From assembly GCF_000346505.1 (NCBI RefSeq), contig NZ_ANOH01000050.1, forward strand, positions 1 to 64,000: a stretch of DNA of 64,000 nt, written 5' to 3'. Positions 29,336-37,645 of the stretch are shown here, piece by piece (within the stretch, counting starts at the first letter, position 1; each line of letters opens with the position of its first letter). The DNA is from Aporhodopirellula sallentina SM41. Lineage in GTDB: Bacteria > Planctomycetota > Planctomycetia > Pirellulales > Pirellulaceae. Under the pieces are notes generated by a model, which ran no database searches, was not told the DNA's origin, and saw only the letters and a program-made list of their open reading frames with translations. The position numbers were made by a program, and so were the translations under genes.

Positions 29336-30751
29336 TTATCGCGACTGAGGCCGTACCGCCTTGGTTAGCGGCAACACCACCGTCGCGGTCGTTCCCTCAT
29401 CAGGCACGCTGTCAAACGTCAGTCGACCACCAAGTCGAGTGATCACATTTCGCGTAAGGAACAAACCTAACCCGATCCCACGGCCCGGTTCCTTGGTTGT
29501 AAAAAACGGATCACCCGCCCGATCAACAACGTCGCTCGACATCCCATGCCCGCGATCGACCACCCGCAAGGTGACTTTGTCATCGTTACGCTGAGCCTGC
29601 ACCGTCACCGAATCCTCGGCGCTGCTCGCATCCAACGCATTGTGAATCAAATTCCGAATCGCTTGGGCGACCGCTTCCTCCGGCAACCACATCGGCTGGC
29701 GCTCCCACGCCGGTGTTTCGGAATCGTCGCCAGCGGACTCAAACGCTCGATCTGCACCTTCCTCGGCAAACTCCTCATCAATCGTCCACGGTTCGTCCGG
29801 GTCGAGGATTTCGACCCGGTGAGGATCCCGGATGCCATCGAGAGTCGTGTCGATCAGATCACCGAGAGTCGTACGATTCCACTGATCCGCGACCGCATCG
29901 CCCGCAGCCGATCGCATGCGAGCCAAAATTTGGCGGCACATGTGCAACTGGCCGTCGATCAACCGCAGGTCTTCATCGATCGACACGGGTTTCTCGACCG
30001 AATCCAAATGCCTCGTTAGCTCTCGGCAGGCAATGTCGATGGTCGACAGCGGTGTCGCCAATTCATGAGCCGCCCCCGCCGCGAGCGTCGTCAGACCTTC
30101 CAAACGCATCGCATCGGCTCGCTCGGATTGACTGCGTCGGAGGTCTTCCTCGCGGTCGCGCAACTGCCGAGAGGTCCGCGCGACAAAGTACGTGATTACC
30201 GTTCCACAGGCCACAAACGCGATTAATGAAGCGATATCGCGCATCCCGAGAACACCGAGATGCACCGGAGACGGATCGATCGTCTGCACACTCAATCCAC
30301 TCACCGGCCACGACACCAACAGTAAAACTGCGTAGCCGAGCACGGCGAGCCCCGTCAGCGCCCACGCCGCCAACGGCTGCAACATCACCCCACCCACAGC
30401 CAAGTTCACAAAGTAGAAAAAGCAAAAGGGGTTATCGGCGCCTCCACTGAAGTACAGCATCGCCGTCAACGTGACCAAATCCAACGCCATAAGAGCGAAC
30501 GCAACACGCAGCGGAATGACACTGTTTGCGTCCGCAACAACGCCGTGCTCATATCGAGAGAGCCACCATCCGTAAACAAAATTGGTGCACGCGGTCAAAG
30601 CGACAAACACGAGCAAAGGCACCAACGGCAACGATGTCGACGTGACCGGATTGGCCAACACGATCGCAACGAGCTGACCGATGCTCGCAATCGACCTCAG
30701 TCGCAACAACCAAGTCGACGAGCCCAAAGGTGCGTGCGAGATTAACACCAT
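29336..30751 (-). CDS. regB: Redox-sensing histidine kinase of the RegB/PrrB/ActS family
   Basis: The 471 residues have six hydrophobic segments in the first 190 residues, an H-box GAAHELATPLSTI with His229, an N-box RNLIHNALDASS and the G boxes VDRGHGMSS and GRGIGLGLFLTRN. Between two TM helices lies GGADNPF (103-109), the GGxxNPF heptapeptide by which RegB senses the quinone pool. This supports redox sensing rather than a generic kinase role. It lies 1 bp after the UVR-motif gene and 112 bp before regA, so the three are likely one operon. Residues 320-345 form an acidic insert (EEFAEEGADRAFESAGDDSE) in the ATPase domain. Confidence 0.9.
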   Translation of the reverse strand: MVLISHAPLGSSTWLLRLRSIASIGQLVAIVLANPVTSTSLPLVPLLVFVALTACTNFVYGWWLSRYEHGVVADANSVIPLRVAFALMALDLVTLTAMLYFSGGADNPFCFFYFVNLAVGGVMLQPLAAWALTGLAVLGYAVLLLVSWPVSGLSVQTIDPSPVHLGVLGMRDIASLIAFVACGTVITYFVARTSRQLRDREEDLRRSQSERADAMRLEGLTTLAAGAAHELATPLSTIDIACRELTRHLDSVEKPVSIDEDLRLIDGQLHMCRQILARMRSAAGDAVADQWNRTTLGDLIDTTLDGIRDPHRVEILDPDEPWTIDEEFAEEGADRAFESAGDDSETPAWERQPMWLPEEAVAQAIRNLIHNALDASSAEDSVTVQAQRNDDKVTLRVVDRGHGMSSDVVDRAGDPFFTTKEPGRGIGLGLFLTRNVITRLGGRLTFDSVPDEGTTATVVLPLTKAVRPQSR

Positions 30752-30752
30752 C

Positions 30753-31487
30753 TCAGTGGGTTTCTCGCCTTGTCAGTTCATCGCGAAGCTGTGCGGCCAA
30801 CTCATAGTGTTCATGCTCGACGGCATGTTCGAGTCGCTCTCGGAGCGTTTGGCCAACGGAATATTCCGTTCGCAACGACTCACGCAACTCCACCAAACGC
30901 ACGATCAACTCATCTTCGTCAAAGTGTTCTTCCGCGTCGTGCTTAACGAAGAAAGCCCGCAACGTTTCCAACCCGCGATTGATCGCCTGGATCGCTTCCT
31001 CGGCCGTGTTCTCTTCGAGCTCCCCCAACGCTTCGGCTTGCGTGCGGTGAAACAGAACAAAAGGACGATATTGTTCGTGAGTGGATGACCACTCCGGATC
31101 ATCGGACAGATCCTCACACAGATCCATCAATCGCAACGTGTGGTCGGCATCCATCACCGCGCGGTGATAAAACTGCAACCGCAACCAACAAATCCGCCGG
31201 TGGTAAAACTGCATGAACTCCCGGTCAATCTCGTTGCAGTCTTGTTCGGTGAGCTCGTATTCCGGCTCGTTCAAACGACACAGATTCAGATGCTCGAGAT
31301 AGCTATCCGAACCATTGATCAGCTCACCGTCGGGACGTCCGGTCGTCTCAAGTTGCAAAATCCCCATATCGACCCGCATCTGCAAGACGTCTCGATCGTC
31401 TTTGCCTTTGATCATGCGAACATTGAGTGTAGAAGGGTCAAATGCCCATCGCTTCAACAGATCGTCCAGGTGCCGGGGGCGTTTCAT
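30753..31487 (-). CDS. UvrB/UvrC-motif (UVR) protein upstream of regB
   Basis: This 244-residue protein ends with a UVR motif (LRERLEHAVEHEHYELAAQL, then RDEL), the helical hairpin found in UvrB, UvrC and also in McsA and Clp regulators. The rest begins MKRPRHLDDLLKRW and has a mixed alpha-beta part (DVLQMRVDMGILQLETTGRPDG) plus a helical region. I know similar conserved planctomycete proteins without a function. The stop codon precedes the regB start by 1 bp, so co-transcription and translational coupling are likely. There is no nuclease, zinc finger or ATPase motif. Confidence 0.75.
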   Translation of the reverse strand: MKRPRHLDDLLKRWAFDPSTLNVRMIKGKDDRDVLQMRVDMGILQLETTGRPDGELINGSDSYLEHLNLCRLNEPEYELTEQDCNEIDREFMQFYHRRICWLRLQFYHRAVMDADHTLRLMDLCEDLSDDPEWSSTHEQYRPFVLFHRTQAEALGELEENTAEEAIQAINRGLETLRAFFVKHDAEEHFDEDELIVRLVELRESLRTEYSVGQTLRERLEHAVEHEHYELAAQLRDELTRRETH

Positions 31488-31682
31488 GAATGAATTATCT
31501 ACGATTGCGTACTGAATTCAAAGAAGGAGAGCAGAGTCAATGGTCGTCACCCCCCAAAAGCCATCACCTTTCAACGACACTCTCGGACCGCTCCGACCCA
31601 ACGCTCTAGTATATCACCCGATTGCCTGAGGTGAACCTTCAATCGTCACTCTCAACGATGCCTCCACCGATCGCACGCACTG

Positions 31683-32111
31683 TCAATCGTCCCGCCCGGG
31701 CGTTCCTCGCATTCGCTTCTTTTGCGATTGCCGCCGTTTTCCCTCAAGCCGACGTTTTTTGCTGCCCAGCGTCGGACGGGTCTGCCTGCGTTTTTTCGGA
31801 GGTAACCTGCACTCGAGCAGCATCGCCACCAACCGTGCTCGAGCATCCGCCAAGTTGCGAATTTGATCACGAGTTTTCTCGCTATGCAGGACCAACTCGC
31901 CTTCGCGGTTGATACGGGTCGAGAAACGCGACTCAAAACGACGACGCCAATCGTCGTCAAAACCCGGCTGTGTTTTCGGCACCCAACGCAGCGTCACTTT
32001 GGAGTTCACCTTGTTGACGTTTTGCCCACCCGGCCCACTACTGCGCGTCGCCGACCAAGAAAGCTCTGCTTCCGGAATGGTAAATCGCTTCGTTACGCTC
32101 AAATCTGACAT
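31683..32111 (-). CDS. arfB: Peptidyl-tRNA hydrolase ArfB (alternative ribosome rescue)
   Basis: ArfB enters stalled ribosomes and hydrolyses peptidyl-tRNA. The class-I release-factor-like domain carries the GGQ motif in TRSSGPGGQNVNKVNSKVTL, and the C-terminus is a basic, Arg/Lys-rich tail (KKRRQTRPTLGSKKRRLEGK) that binds the mRNA entry channel. I chose ATG 32111 (MSDLSVTKRF, 142 residues), close to the usual 140; the frame is open 23 codons further upstream. No codon-recognition domain is present, which rules out RF1/RF2. Confidence 0.94.
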   Translation of the reverse strand: MSDLSVTKRFTIPEAELSWSATRSSGPGGQNVNKVNSKVTLRWVPKTQPGFDDDWRRRFESRFSTRINREGELVLHSEKTRDQIRNLADARARLVAMLLECRLPPKKRRQTRPTLGSKKRRLEGKRRQSQKKRMRGTPGRDD

Positions 32112-32422
32112 GCTGTCGCCCGTGATTTTTTTCTTTTCCGACGAACCCGTAGAGAGCCAATCTAGCCCGAACAGGTTCATCTTTCCGGAGGAATAGGCTC
32201 ATCGTGATGGAAAAACACCCGCCCCCGAGACCTCAATCCCGATGCCCCGCTTCCGAGCACAATCCGCCGGCACGCCCGCATCAAACGCGGCCCCGACCTA
32301 CCCGCACTGCAGTTCCCTCATCGACCCGAAAGACACCGGATCGCGCCAGGCACCATACCCCGCAGACAATTTCCGGCGCACGCACTGGTTACGTACGACC
32401 GACCTCACGCATCGCCACACAC
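32112..32422. other. Intergenic region between mgtE and arfB
   Basis: A 311-bp spacer between two minus-strand genes. I see no conserved coding frame, tRNA or strong terminator hairpin in it. It probably holds the arfB promoter. Confidence 0.5.
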
Positions 32423-33772
32423 TCACCCCAAGACCAATCGGGCAACGTTGATATAGATCACAATCCCCAAGATATCGACGATCCCGGCAACGAACGGATT
32501 GCTCATCAACGCCGGATCCAGCCCCAATCTTTTGAACATGATCGGCAGCGTCACGCCACAGAGACAACCGCAAAAAACGACCGCTAACAGCGTGGCCGGG
32601 ATGACCGTTGCCGCCAAGATCGACGGGGCGACAAAAATTGCCACCGCAAAACCGATCAGCGAGAGAAACCCGCCGAGCAACAGCGACACGCAAACCTCTC
32701 GCGAGAGTACTTTCGGCAAGTCAGTCAACTTCACCTCCCCGCCCGTCATGGCCGTAATGACCAACGTGGCGGATTGACTGCCTGAGTTGCCACCGGAACT
32801 GATGATCAACGGGATAAACCAAACCAGCCAACCATGCACCGCGAGCTCGTCTTCGTAGTGACGCAGCGCGAACGCGGTCAGCAACGCCGCAAAGAACAGG
32901 ATCGTCAACCACAACCCGCGTTTGTAAGACAGCACCATCAACCCGATCTGCAGGAAGTCGCCTTCCAATGGCGCGACCGCTGCGATCCGCTGTGCGTCCT
33001 CAGTCAACTCCTCACGCACGACATCAATCACATCATCGTGCGTGATGATGCCGAGCAACTGACGCCCCGAATCGATCACCGGGATCGCCAACAGGTTGAA
33101 ACGTTCGACCTTCTCCGCAACCGACTCTTGATCCTCGCCCGCCAACGCAACAACCACGTCGGTCTCCATCATTTCGCCGAGCGTGCGGCTTTTGTTTTTG
33201 ATCGACGAAACCAACTGCCGCGTCGAAACGATCCCGCGGAGCAGGTTGTTATCGTCGACCACGTAGAGGTAATAAATCGTTTCGAGATCACTCGCCTGGC
33301 GGCCGAGTTCATCGAGTGCTTCCACCGCCGTGAGCCGTTCGCCCAACTTGGCAACCTCGGTCGTCATCAGAGCGCCCGCGGTGCCCTCCGCATACGATCG
33401 CAGTCGCTCGATGTTGCGACGCTCGCTCGCCGGCAACAATTTCAGAATCTCATCGACCGCTTCGCTAGGCAGGCCTTGAATCAGGTCGACGCGGTCATCC
33501 TCGGGAATCTCCTCAATCAACACCGCAGTTTCGGCCGCCGGTTCCGACGCGAGCATCGACAACTGCCGAGCCTCATCGAAGTAACTGAAAATCTCGGCCC
33601 GCCGATCCGGCTCGGCGAACTGCAGCACACGCCACATCTCATCGTCATCGAGCCCTTCCATGAACTCGGCCGTTCGGCCCGGGTTCAACGCCACGCAGAA
33701 CTCGCGCAGTTCGGACTCTTGTTCGAACGCGAGCATCTCGCGAAGTTCAGGCAGAAATAGAGTGTTGACCAA
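32423..33772 (-). CDS. mgtE: Magnesium transporter MgtE
   Basis: MgtE is a Mg2+-gated Mg2+ channel of the inner membrane. The 449 residues show the N-terminal superhelical domain (EMLAFEQESELREFCVALNP, LPSEAVDEILKLLP), a pair of CBS domains (about 130-250, with MTTEVAKLGERLTAVEALDE and MMETDVVVALAGEDQESVAE) and five TM helices in the last 170 residues (FIPLIISSGGNSGSQSATLV, GCLCGVTLPIMFKRLGLDPA). Conserved pore residues around PIMFKRLGLDPAL are present. It follows agmatine deiminase by 32 bp on the same strand and may share its transcript. Confidence 0.95.
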   Translation of the reverse strand: MVNTLFLPELREMLAFEQESELREFCVALNPGRTAEFMEGLDDDEMWRVLQFAEPDRRAEIFSYFDEARQLSMLASEPAAETAVLIEEIPEDDRVDLIQGLPSEAVDEILKLLPASERRNIERLRSYAEGTAGALMTTEVAKLGERLTAVEALDELGRQASDLETIYYLYVVDDNNLLRGIVSTRQLVSSIKNKSRTLGEMMETDVVVALAGEDQESVAEKVERFNLLAIPVIDSGRQLLGIITHDDVIDVVREELTEDAQRIAAVAPLEGDFLQIGLMVLSYKRGLWLTILFFAALLTAFALRHYEDELAVHGWLVWFIPLIISSGGNSGSQSATLVITAMTGGEVKLTDLPKVLSREVCVSLLLGGFLSLIGFAVAIFVAPSILAATVIPATLLAVVFCGCLCGVTLPIMFKRLGLDPALMSNPFVAGIVDILGIVIYINVARLVLG

Positions 33773-33804
33773 ACCGGAGGCCCCGTCGTGCAGGTGAATG
33801 GAGT

Positions 33805-34923
33805 CTAGAAAACGGTGCCGAGAAGATCGCTACTCGGCCGCCTGGGGCGCGGGCTGATGACAACTGGCGCAGTGCAGCGCCCCAACCCCCACGCAATCTT
33901 TTCACACGCGACGCCCTGCACCTCCACCTCCGGACAAAGCTCACGCAATATACCGATCGCTCGGTCATCGCTTTTCGAATCAGCAAACGTCGGCACCAAA
34001 AGACGATTCGGCCCGAGACGCAAAAAGTTGCAATAACTCTGTGGAACATTCTGCCCATCGATCGTTCGCGGTGACGGAACCGGCAACCGGTGCACCGCCA
34101 CCTCTGGGCTCGTCTGGCTCGCCCACAGATCGATTTGGCGATAGTTCGCTTCGAGCTCATCGGCGAAGGGAACATCCGGGCTGTCCGCCACGGCAACGAC
34201 GACATTCTCGCGGTCGATGAAACGAGCAATTTGGTCGATATGACCGTCGGTGTCATCACCCGGAATCATGCCGCCGTCGACCCACGCGATCTCTTCAATG
34301 CCGAGATATTGATACATCCGCTCGGCAAACGTCTGGGCCGTTAACCCGGGATTCCGATTCGGGTCGAGCACGCAGGCGGTGTGCACGAGCAGTCGCCCCG
34401 CACCATCCGTCTCCAGCGCCCCACCCTCGAGCGTCAACTCCGCCTTCAAACACCGCAATCCCGCGTGTCTGGCGATTTGGGCCCCCGCGTCGCGATCCAG
34501 GTCGTGCGGGTGATATTTCCCGCCCCACGCGTTGAACCGCCAATTCACCGCGAGCAAGGAATCCCGCTCATGAACAAAAGTGGGTCCGTAATCGCGAATC
34601 CAACAGTCATTGGTGGGAATATCGACGATCTCGATCTCGCGAGCCGTCGTGGCGGAAACACCGGTGGCGGAATGCAGCAGTCGCTGGCACTGATCGGCGA
34701 GCCCACCACTGGCGAGAATTCGCACCGGAGTCGATTCGGCGATTGCGAGCGCAAACCGCGTGAACGCTTCGGGAACCCCATCGAAATGCCCGGGCCAGGT
34801 TTCCAGATTATGGGGCCATGCCAGCCAAACCGCATCGCACGGTTCCCACTGAGCAGGAAACCGCCGCGGCGGGCAAGATTGTTCGTCCCCGCCCGTCGAA
34901 GGATGGGTAACGCCCAGACTCAC
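33805..34923 (-). CDS. aguA: Agmatine deiminase (peptidylarginine deiminase family)
   Basis: The enzyme converts agmatine to N-carbamoylputrescine and ammonia, an entry to putrescine synthesis. Of 372 residues, recognisable motifs are PAQWEPCDAVWLAWPHN, PTNDCWIRDYGPTF, LEGGALETDG, GMIPGDDTDGHID and the C-terminal GLGRCTAPVV, which places a cysteine where the nucleophile GGGxHC lies in the family. Here the residues around that Cys differ from the canonical HCITQQ, so the precise substrate is uncertain. No N-carbamoylputrescine amidase gene is adjacent. It overlaps the upstream 96-residue gene by 4 bp. Confidence 0.85.
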   Translation of the reverse strand: MSLGVTHPSTGGDEQSCPPRRFPAQWEPCDAVWLAWPHNLETWPGHFDGVPEAFTRFALAIAESTPVRILASGGLADQCQRLLHSATGVSATTAREIEIVDIPTNDCWIRDYGPTFVHERDSLLAVNWRFNAWGGKYHPHDLDRDAGAQIARHAGLRCLKAELTLEGGALETDGAGRLLVHTACVLDPNRNPGLTAQTFAERMYQYLGIEEIAWVDGGMIPGDDTDGHIDQIARFIDRENVVVAVADSPDVPFADELEANYRQIDLWASQTSPEVAVHRLPVPSPRTIDGQNVPQSYCNFLRLGPNRLLVPTFADSKSDDRAIGILRELCPEVEVQGVACEKIAWGLGRCTAPVVISPRPRRPSSDLLGTVF

Positions 34924-35210
34924 TCCGGCTTGATCTCTTCTTTAACTTTCTGAACAAAGTGAGGTGATTTCCCTCCCTTGCTCAGTTCCTCAGCGCGTTT
35001 GACCGCCTCGGACTGTTTATCGAAATCGAAAACAGCAACCCGTTTGAGGTTCTGGCTGAAGACGCCCCAGTACAGCCGCAACCGGACATCTGCGGCGGCC
35101 TTCTTGGTTTTGCGTTTGGAGGCTTTCTTGCGTTTAGCCTCGGCTGCCAGCTTTTCAGCAGCATCTGCTTCGGCTGCTTTTGCCTGCCGATTGACGACCT
35201 TCCGAGCCAT
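34920..35210 (-). CDS. Small Lys/Ala-rich protein coupled to agmatine deiminase
   Basis: The 96-residue protein is basic. Its first half is Lys/Ala-rich helix (KAAEADAAEKLAAEAKRKKA), and its second half has an alpha-beta segment (VRLRLYWGVFSQNLKRVAVF, then DFDKQSEAVKRAEELSKGGK). The stop overlaps the start of the deiminase gene by 4 bp, so translation is coupled. I know no function. The basic helix may bind nucleic acid, but that is only a composition-based guess. Confidence 0.7.
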   Translation of the reverse strand: MARKVVNRQAKAAEADAAEKLAAEAKRKKASKRKTKKAAADVRLRLYWGVFSQNLKRVAVFDFDKQSEAVKRAEELSKGGKSPHFVQKVKEEIKPE

Positions 35211-35717
35211 AAATCTCAGCTGTGGGGGTTAGTGGGGTTGGATCAGCGAAAATCGACCCATTGCGGGACGAGACAGTCCCCTTAGCCTCCCGGTCCTTCG
35301 TTACAACCACGAACACCGGCGTCAGCCAAAAGGATTCAGTCACGCCGTTTGGGCGAAACAGATCACGAAGGTTATCCTCTGCGACGCGTTTTGTCATGGG
35401 GACGCGACGCAGAAAACTGGGGAGAAATAATCGTCACGATGGGACTCGATCTCAGCGATCCGCCCATCAGTGTGGGACAGAATTTCACTCCATGGGCAAA
35501 AATGACCCAGAGGATCGCTATTCGGAACCGCTCGATTCAGCTACGCTGTAGTTTACCCTCCCGCGGTCGCCAAACTGTTGATCCCTGATTGAATCATGAT
35601 CAACCCCAGAGGAACATTGATGTTCTCTGACCGCTAGAGACCACCGACCGTAAGCCGGTTCCGACCATGCGCGCGGGAATATTGACGAGCGGATTCTCTA
35701 ATCAAACGAGTTTGAAC
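35211..35717. other. Divergent intergenic region before the hpf-pts operon
   Basis: This 507-bp region has no recognisable gene. It holds an inverted repeat GTTGATC/GATCAAC (around 35575-35602, 14-nt loop) and a 14-bp palindrome, listed separately. The promoter of the hpf-ptsN-ptsH-ptsI genes must lie here; I find no clear sigma-54 (TGGCAC-N5-TTGC) or sigma-70 pair. Confidence 0.5.
35612..35625. promoter_or_regulatory. Palindromic 14-bp site upstream of hpf
   Basis: GAACAT-TG-ATGTTC is a perfect 6-bp dyad with a 2-bp centre, 93 bp before the hpf start codon. The form suits a dimeric repressor or activator site, but the factor is unknown and chance occurrence is possible. Confidence 0.3.
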
Positions 35718-36062
35718 ATGCAGGTGAATGTTTCAGCCCGCCACGGCACTCTCCAGCCCGGAGATCAGGAACTGATTGAGGAAAAGGCAATCAAGCTTCG
35801 GCGATTGTATGACCGGATCAATGCGATCGAGGTCACCATTGACCTCAAAGAACTGGACAAACCAGTCGTCGAAATCAAAGTCTCCGCCGAGCACGCTGAA
35901 GATTCCATCGCTCGAGCCGAAGCCAGCAACGTCCTCGCGGCGCTGGATAACGCGATTCCCAAGGTTGAGCAGCAATTACGCAAGCTCAAAGCGAGAAAGA
36001 CCGGCAACCGCACCGCGGCACATAAACACGTCGAAACAGCAGACACCGGCGAAGAAGAGTAA
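35718..36062 (+). CDS. hpf: Ribosome hibernation promoting factor (HPF/RaiA family, short form)
   Basis: HPF binds the 30S subunit and causes 70S dimerisation or inactivation in slow growth. The 114 residues match the short form, with the start MQVNVSARHGTLQPGDQELI, KAIKLRRLYDRINAIEVTID and the typical VEIKVSAEHAEDSIARAEAS. I chose ATG 35718 because the family starts there; the frame is open 17 codons upstream. The next gene is ptsN, 82 bp away. In Proteobacteria the order rpoN-hpf-ptsN-rapZ-npr is conserved; here hpf-ptsN is retained but rpoN is absent. Confidence 0.9.
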   Translation: MQVNVSARHGTLQPGDQELIEEKAIKLRRLYDRINAIEVTIDLKELDKPVVEIKVSAEHAEDSIARAEASNVLAALDNAIPKVEQQLRKLKARKTGNRTAAHKHVETADTGEEE

Positions 36063-36144
36063 AACAGAACTTCTGTCTTCGTCGGCCCTTGCCAAGAAAA
36101 TTGCCAAACACACCCATCCCAAATCCCAAGACAATCACTTTGCT

Positions 36145-36624
36145 ATGAAGTTCTCTGACTTTGTCAAGAAAGACGCCATCCGCGCCAACCTGCAGTCCAC
36201 CTCGAAAGAAGCCGTCATCGACGAGCTCGTTCAATCGCTGCTCGACGCCGGAGAAATCGCGGCTGACCAACGCGACGACATCATCGCCGCCATCATGAAG
36301 CGGGAAGAACTCGGCAGCACCGGCATCGGCCGCGGTGTCGCCGTCCCTCACACCAAACACCCGAGCGTCCCTGAACTCGTCGGAACCGTCGGTGTCAGTG
36401 AAGCAGGCGTCGACTTCGACTCGCTCGACGGCGAACGCGTCCAACTGTTCTTCCTGCTCATCAGCCCCCCGGAACGCCCCGGCGATCACCTCCGAGCACT
36501 CGAAAACATCTCCCGCCAACTCCGCGACGAATCGTTCTGCCGCTTCCTCAAACAGAGCAAAACGGCAGACGACATCCAACAACTGCTTCAAGAAGCCGAC
36601 GACAACCAATTTGCCGCCGGCTAG
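36145..36624 (+). CDS. ptsN: PTS IIA protein (PtsN, EIIA-Ntr type)
   Basis: PtsN accepts phosphate from HPr on a histidine and acts as a regulator. The 159 residues carry GIGRGVAVPHTKHPSVPEL with the active His69, and SPPERPGDHLRALENISRQL, typical of the EIIA-fructose/Ntr fold. No EIIB or EIIC is encoded nearby, which argues for a regulatory rather than sugar-transport role. The start MKFSDFVKKDAIRANLQSTS matches the family; the same frame is open further upstream only as a shadow of hpf. Confidence 0.92.
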   Translation: MKFSDFVKKDAIRANLQSTSKEAVIDELVQSLLDAGEIAADQRDDIIAAIMKREELGSTGIGRGVAVPHTKHPSVPELVGTVGVSEAGVDFDSLDGERVQLFFLLISPPERPGDHLRALENISRQLRDESFCRFLKQSKTADDIQQLLQEADDNQFAAG

Positions 36625-36804
36625 GCTCATCCGCCGTCTCGTGCCGCAGTCGGACCCCAGCGACTGCGGATTCCCCACGACCACCGAGAAGGCGAGCCAA
36701 CCGACACCGCCTTCATCCGAACCGAAGATCGATATCGCCACTGGGATTCCCTTCCGGCGAGATATCGTTCAAAATCCCGCCATCACCCGGCCCCTGGTGA
36801 ACAC

Positions 36805-37116
36805 ATGAACCAGAACCCGCAAGACACCCCGATACCACTCCAAAAACAGGTCGTCATCATCAACCCCCAAGGGTTGCATGCCCGTCCGGCCGATATGTTG
36901 GTCCGGTGCGCGGACGGTTTCGACTCGACAATCACCATCCAAAAAGGTTCCGAAACAGTTGACTGCCGCAGCATTTTGTCTTTGTTGACGCTGGGCGCAA
37001 CCGAGGGAACCGAACTGACCTTAACCGCCCAAGGACACGACGCCGAAGCAGCCCTCGCGGCGATCGGAGAACTGTTCGAATTGGGGTTCCACGAATTAGG
37101 CCAGCCGTCTCAATAA
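36805..37116 (+). CDS. ptsH: Phosphocarrier protein HPr
   Basis: HPr passes phosphate from enzyme I to PtsN. The active-site motif is NPQGLHARPADMLV with His25, and the regulatory serine equivalent lies in CRSILSLLTLGA (Ser57), although no HPr kinase gene is in the window. The 103 residues include an N-terminal extension of about 12 residues compared with E. coli HPr. It lies 180 bp after ptsN and 529 bp before ptsI. Confidence 0.95.
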   Translation: MNQNPQDTPIPLQKQVVIINPQGLHARPADMLVRCADGFDSTITIQKGSETVDCRSILSLLTLGATEGTELTLTAQGHDAEAALAAIGELFELGFHELGQPSQ

Positions 37117-37645
37117 CCAAAGAACGCGTCGCAATAAAACGCAAACCTCGTTGTTTCGATTCCCGCAGCGCTGCTCAATCGACCGCTCGCAGAACCCCGA
37201 TCAACGCACTACGCGATCCCGCGAACGCTCCCTGACAACCTATACTTTTTACAAGAGATCACACGATGCAGTTTGCCTCCAATTGTCACAGGACGTCCAG
37301 CCAGATCTAACTCGCAACTTTCGCAACGTTTAGCCAACGACAGCAAACAAACAACGACGTCGTTCGGATCACCGATGCCACTCGCCCTCCCCAAACGCAC
37401 GCCCAAACCTGCGTGCCAACCCGGGTTGCCCGAAGGGATCGATCGAGCCTCACTCGGCCCGAAACAGGTGGTCCAACCAAACGTGAACGCGTTTCGTTGC
37501 CAAACACGCGTTGCTTGACGAAGCGAAGTCGGGTTTCCCGAGCAGGCAATTTTCCTGAGCAGCCATTACCACGTCCCCATCGTTGGGCCTCCATCGATGG
37601 TGTGATGCGAAGGCGAGTAATTGGATTCAAACGGCATCGATCGCG
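37117..37645. other. Intergenic region between ptsH and ptsI
   Basis: An unusually long gap for ptsH-ptsI, which are normally adjacent. The open frames in it lack family resemblance. A TATACT hexamer at 37241-37246 could be a -10 box, but no good -35 box lies at 16-18 bp. A short CGGGtttCCCG hairpin lies near 37530. Nothing else recognised. Confidence 0.5.
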
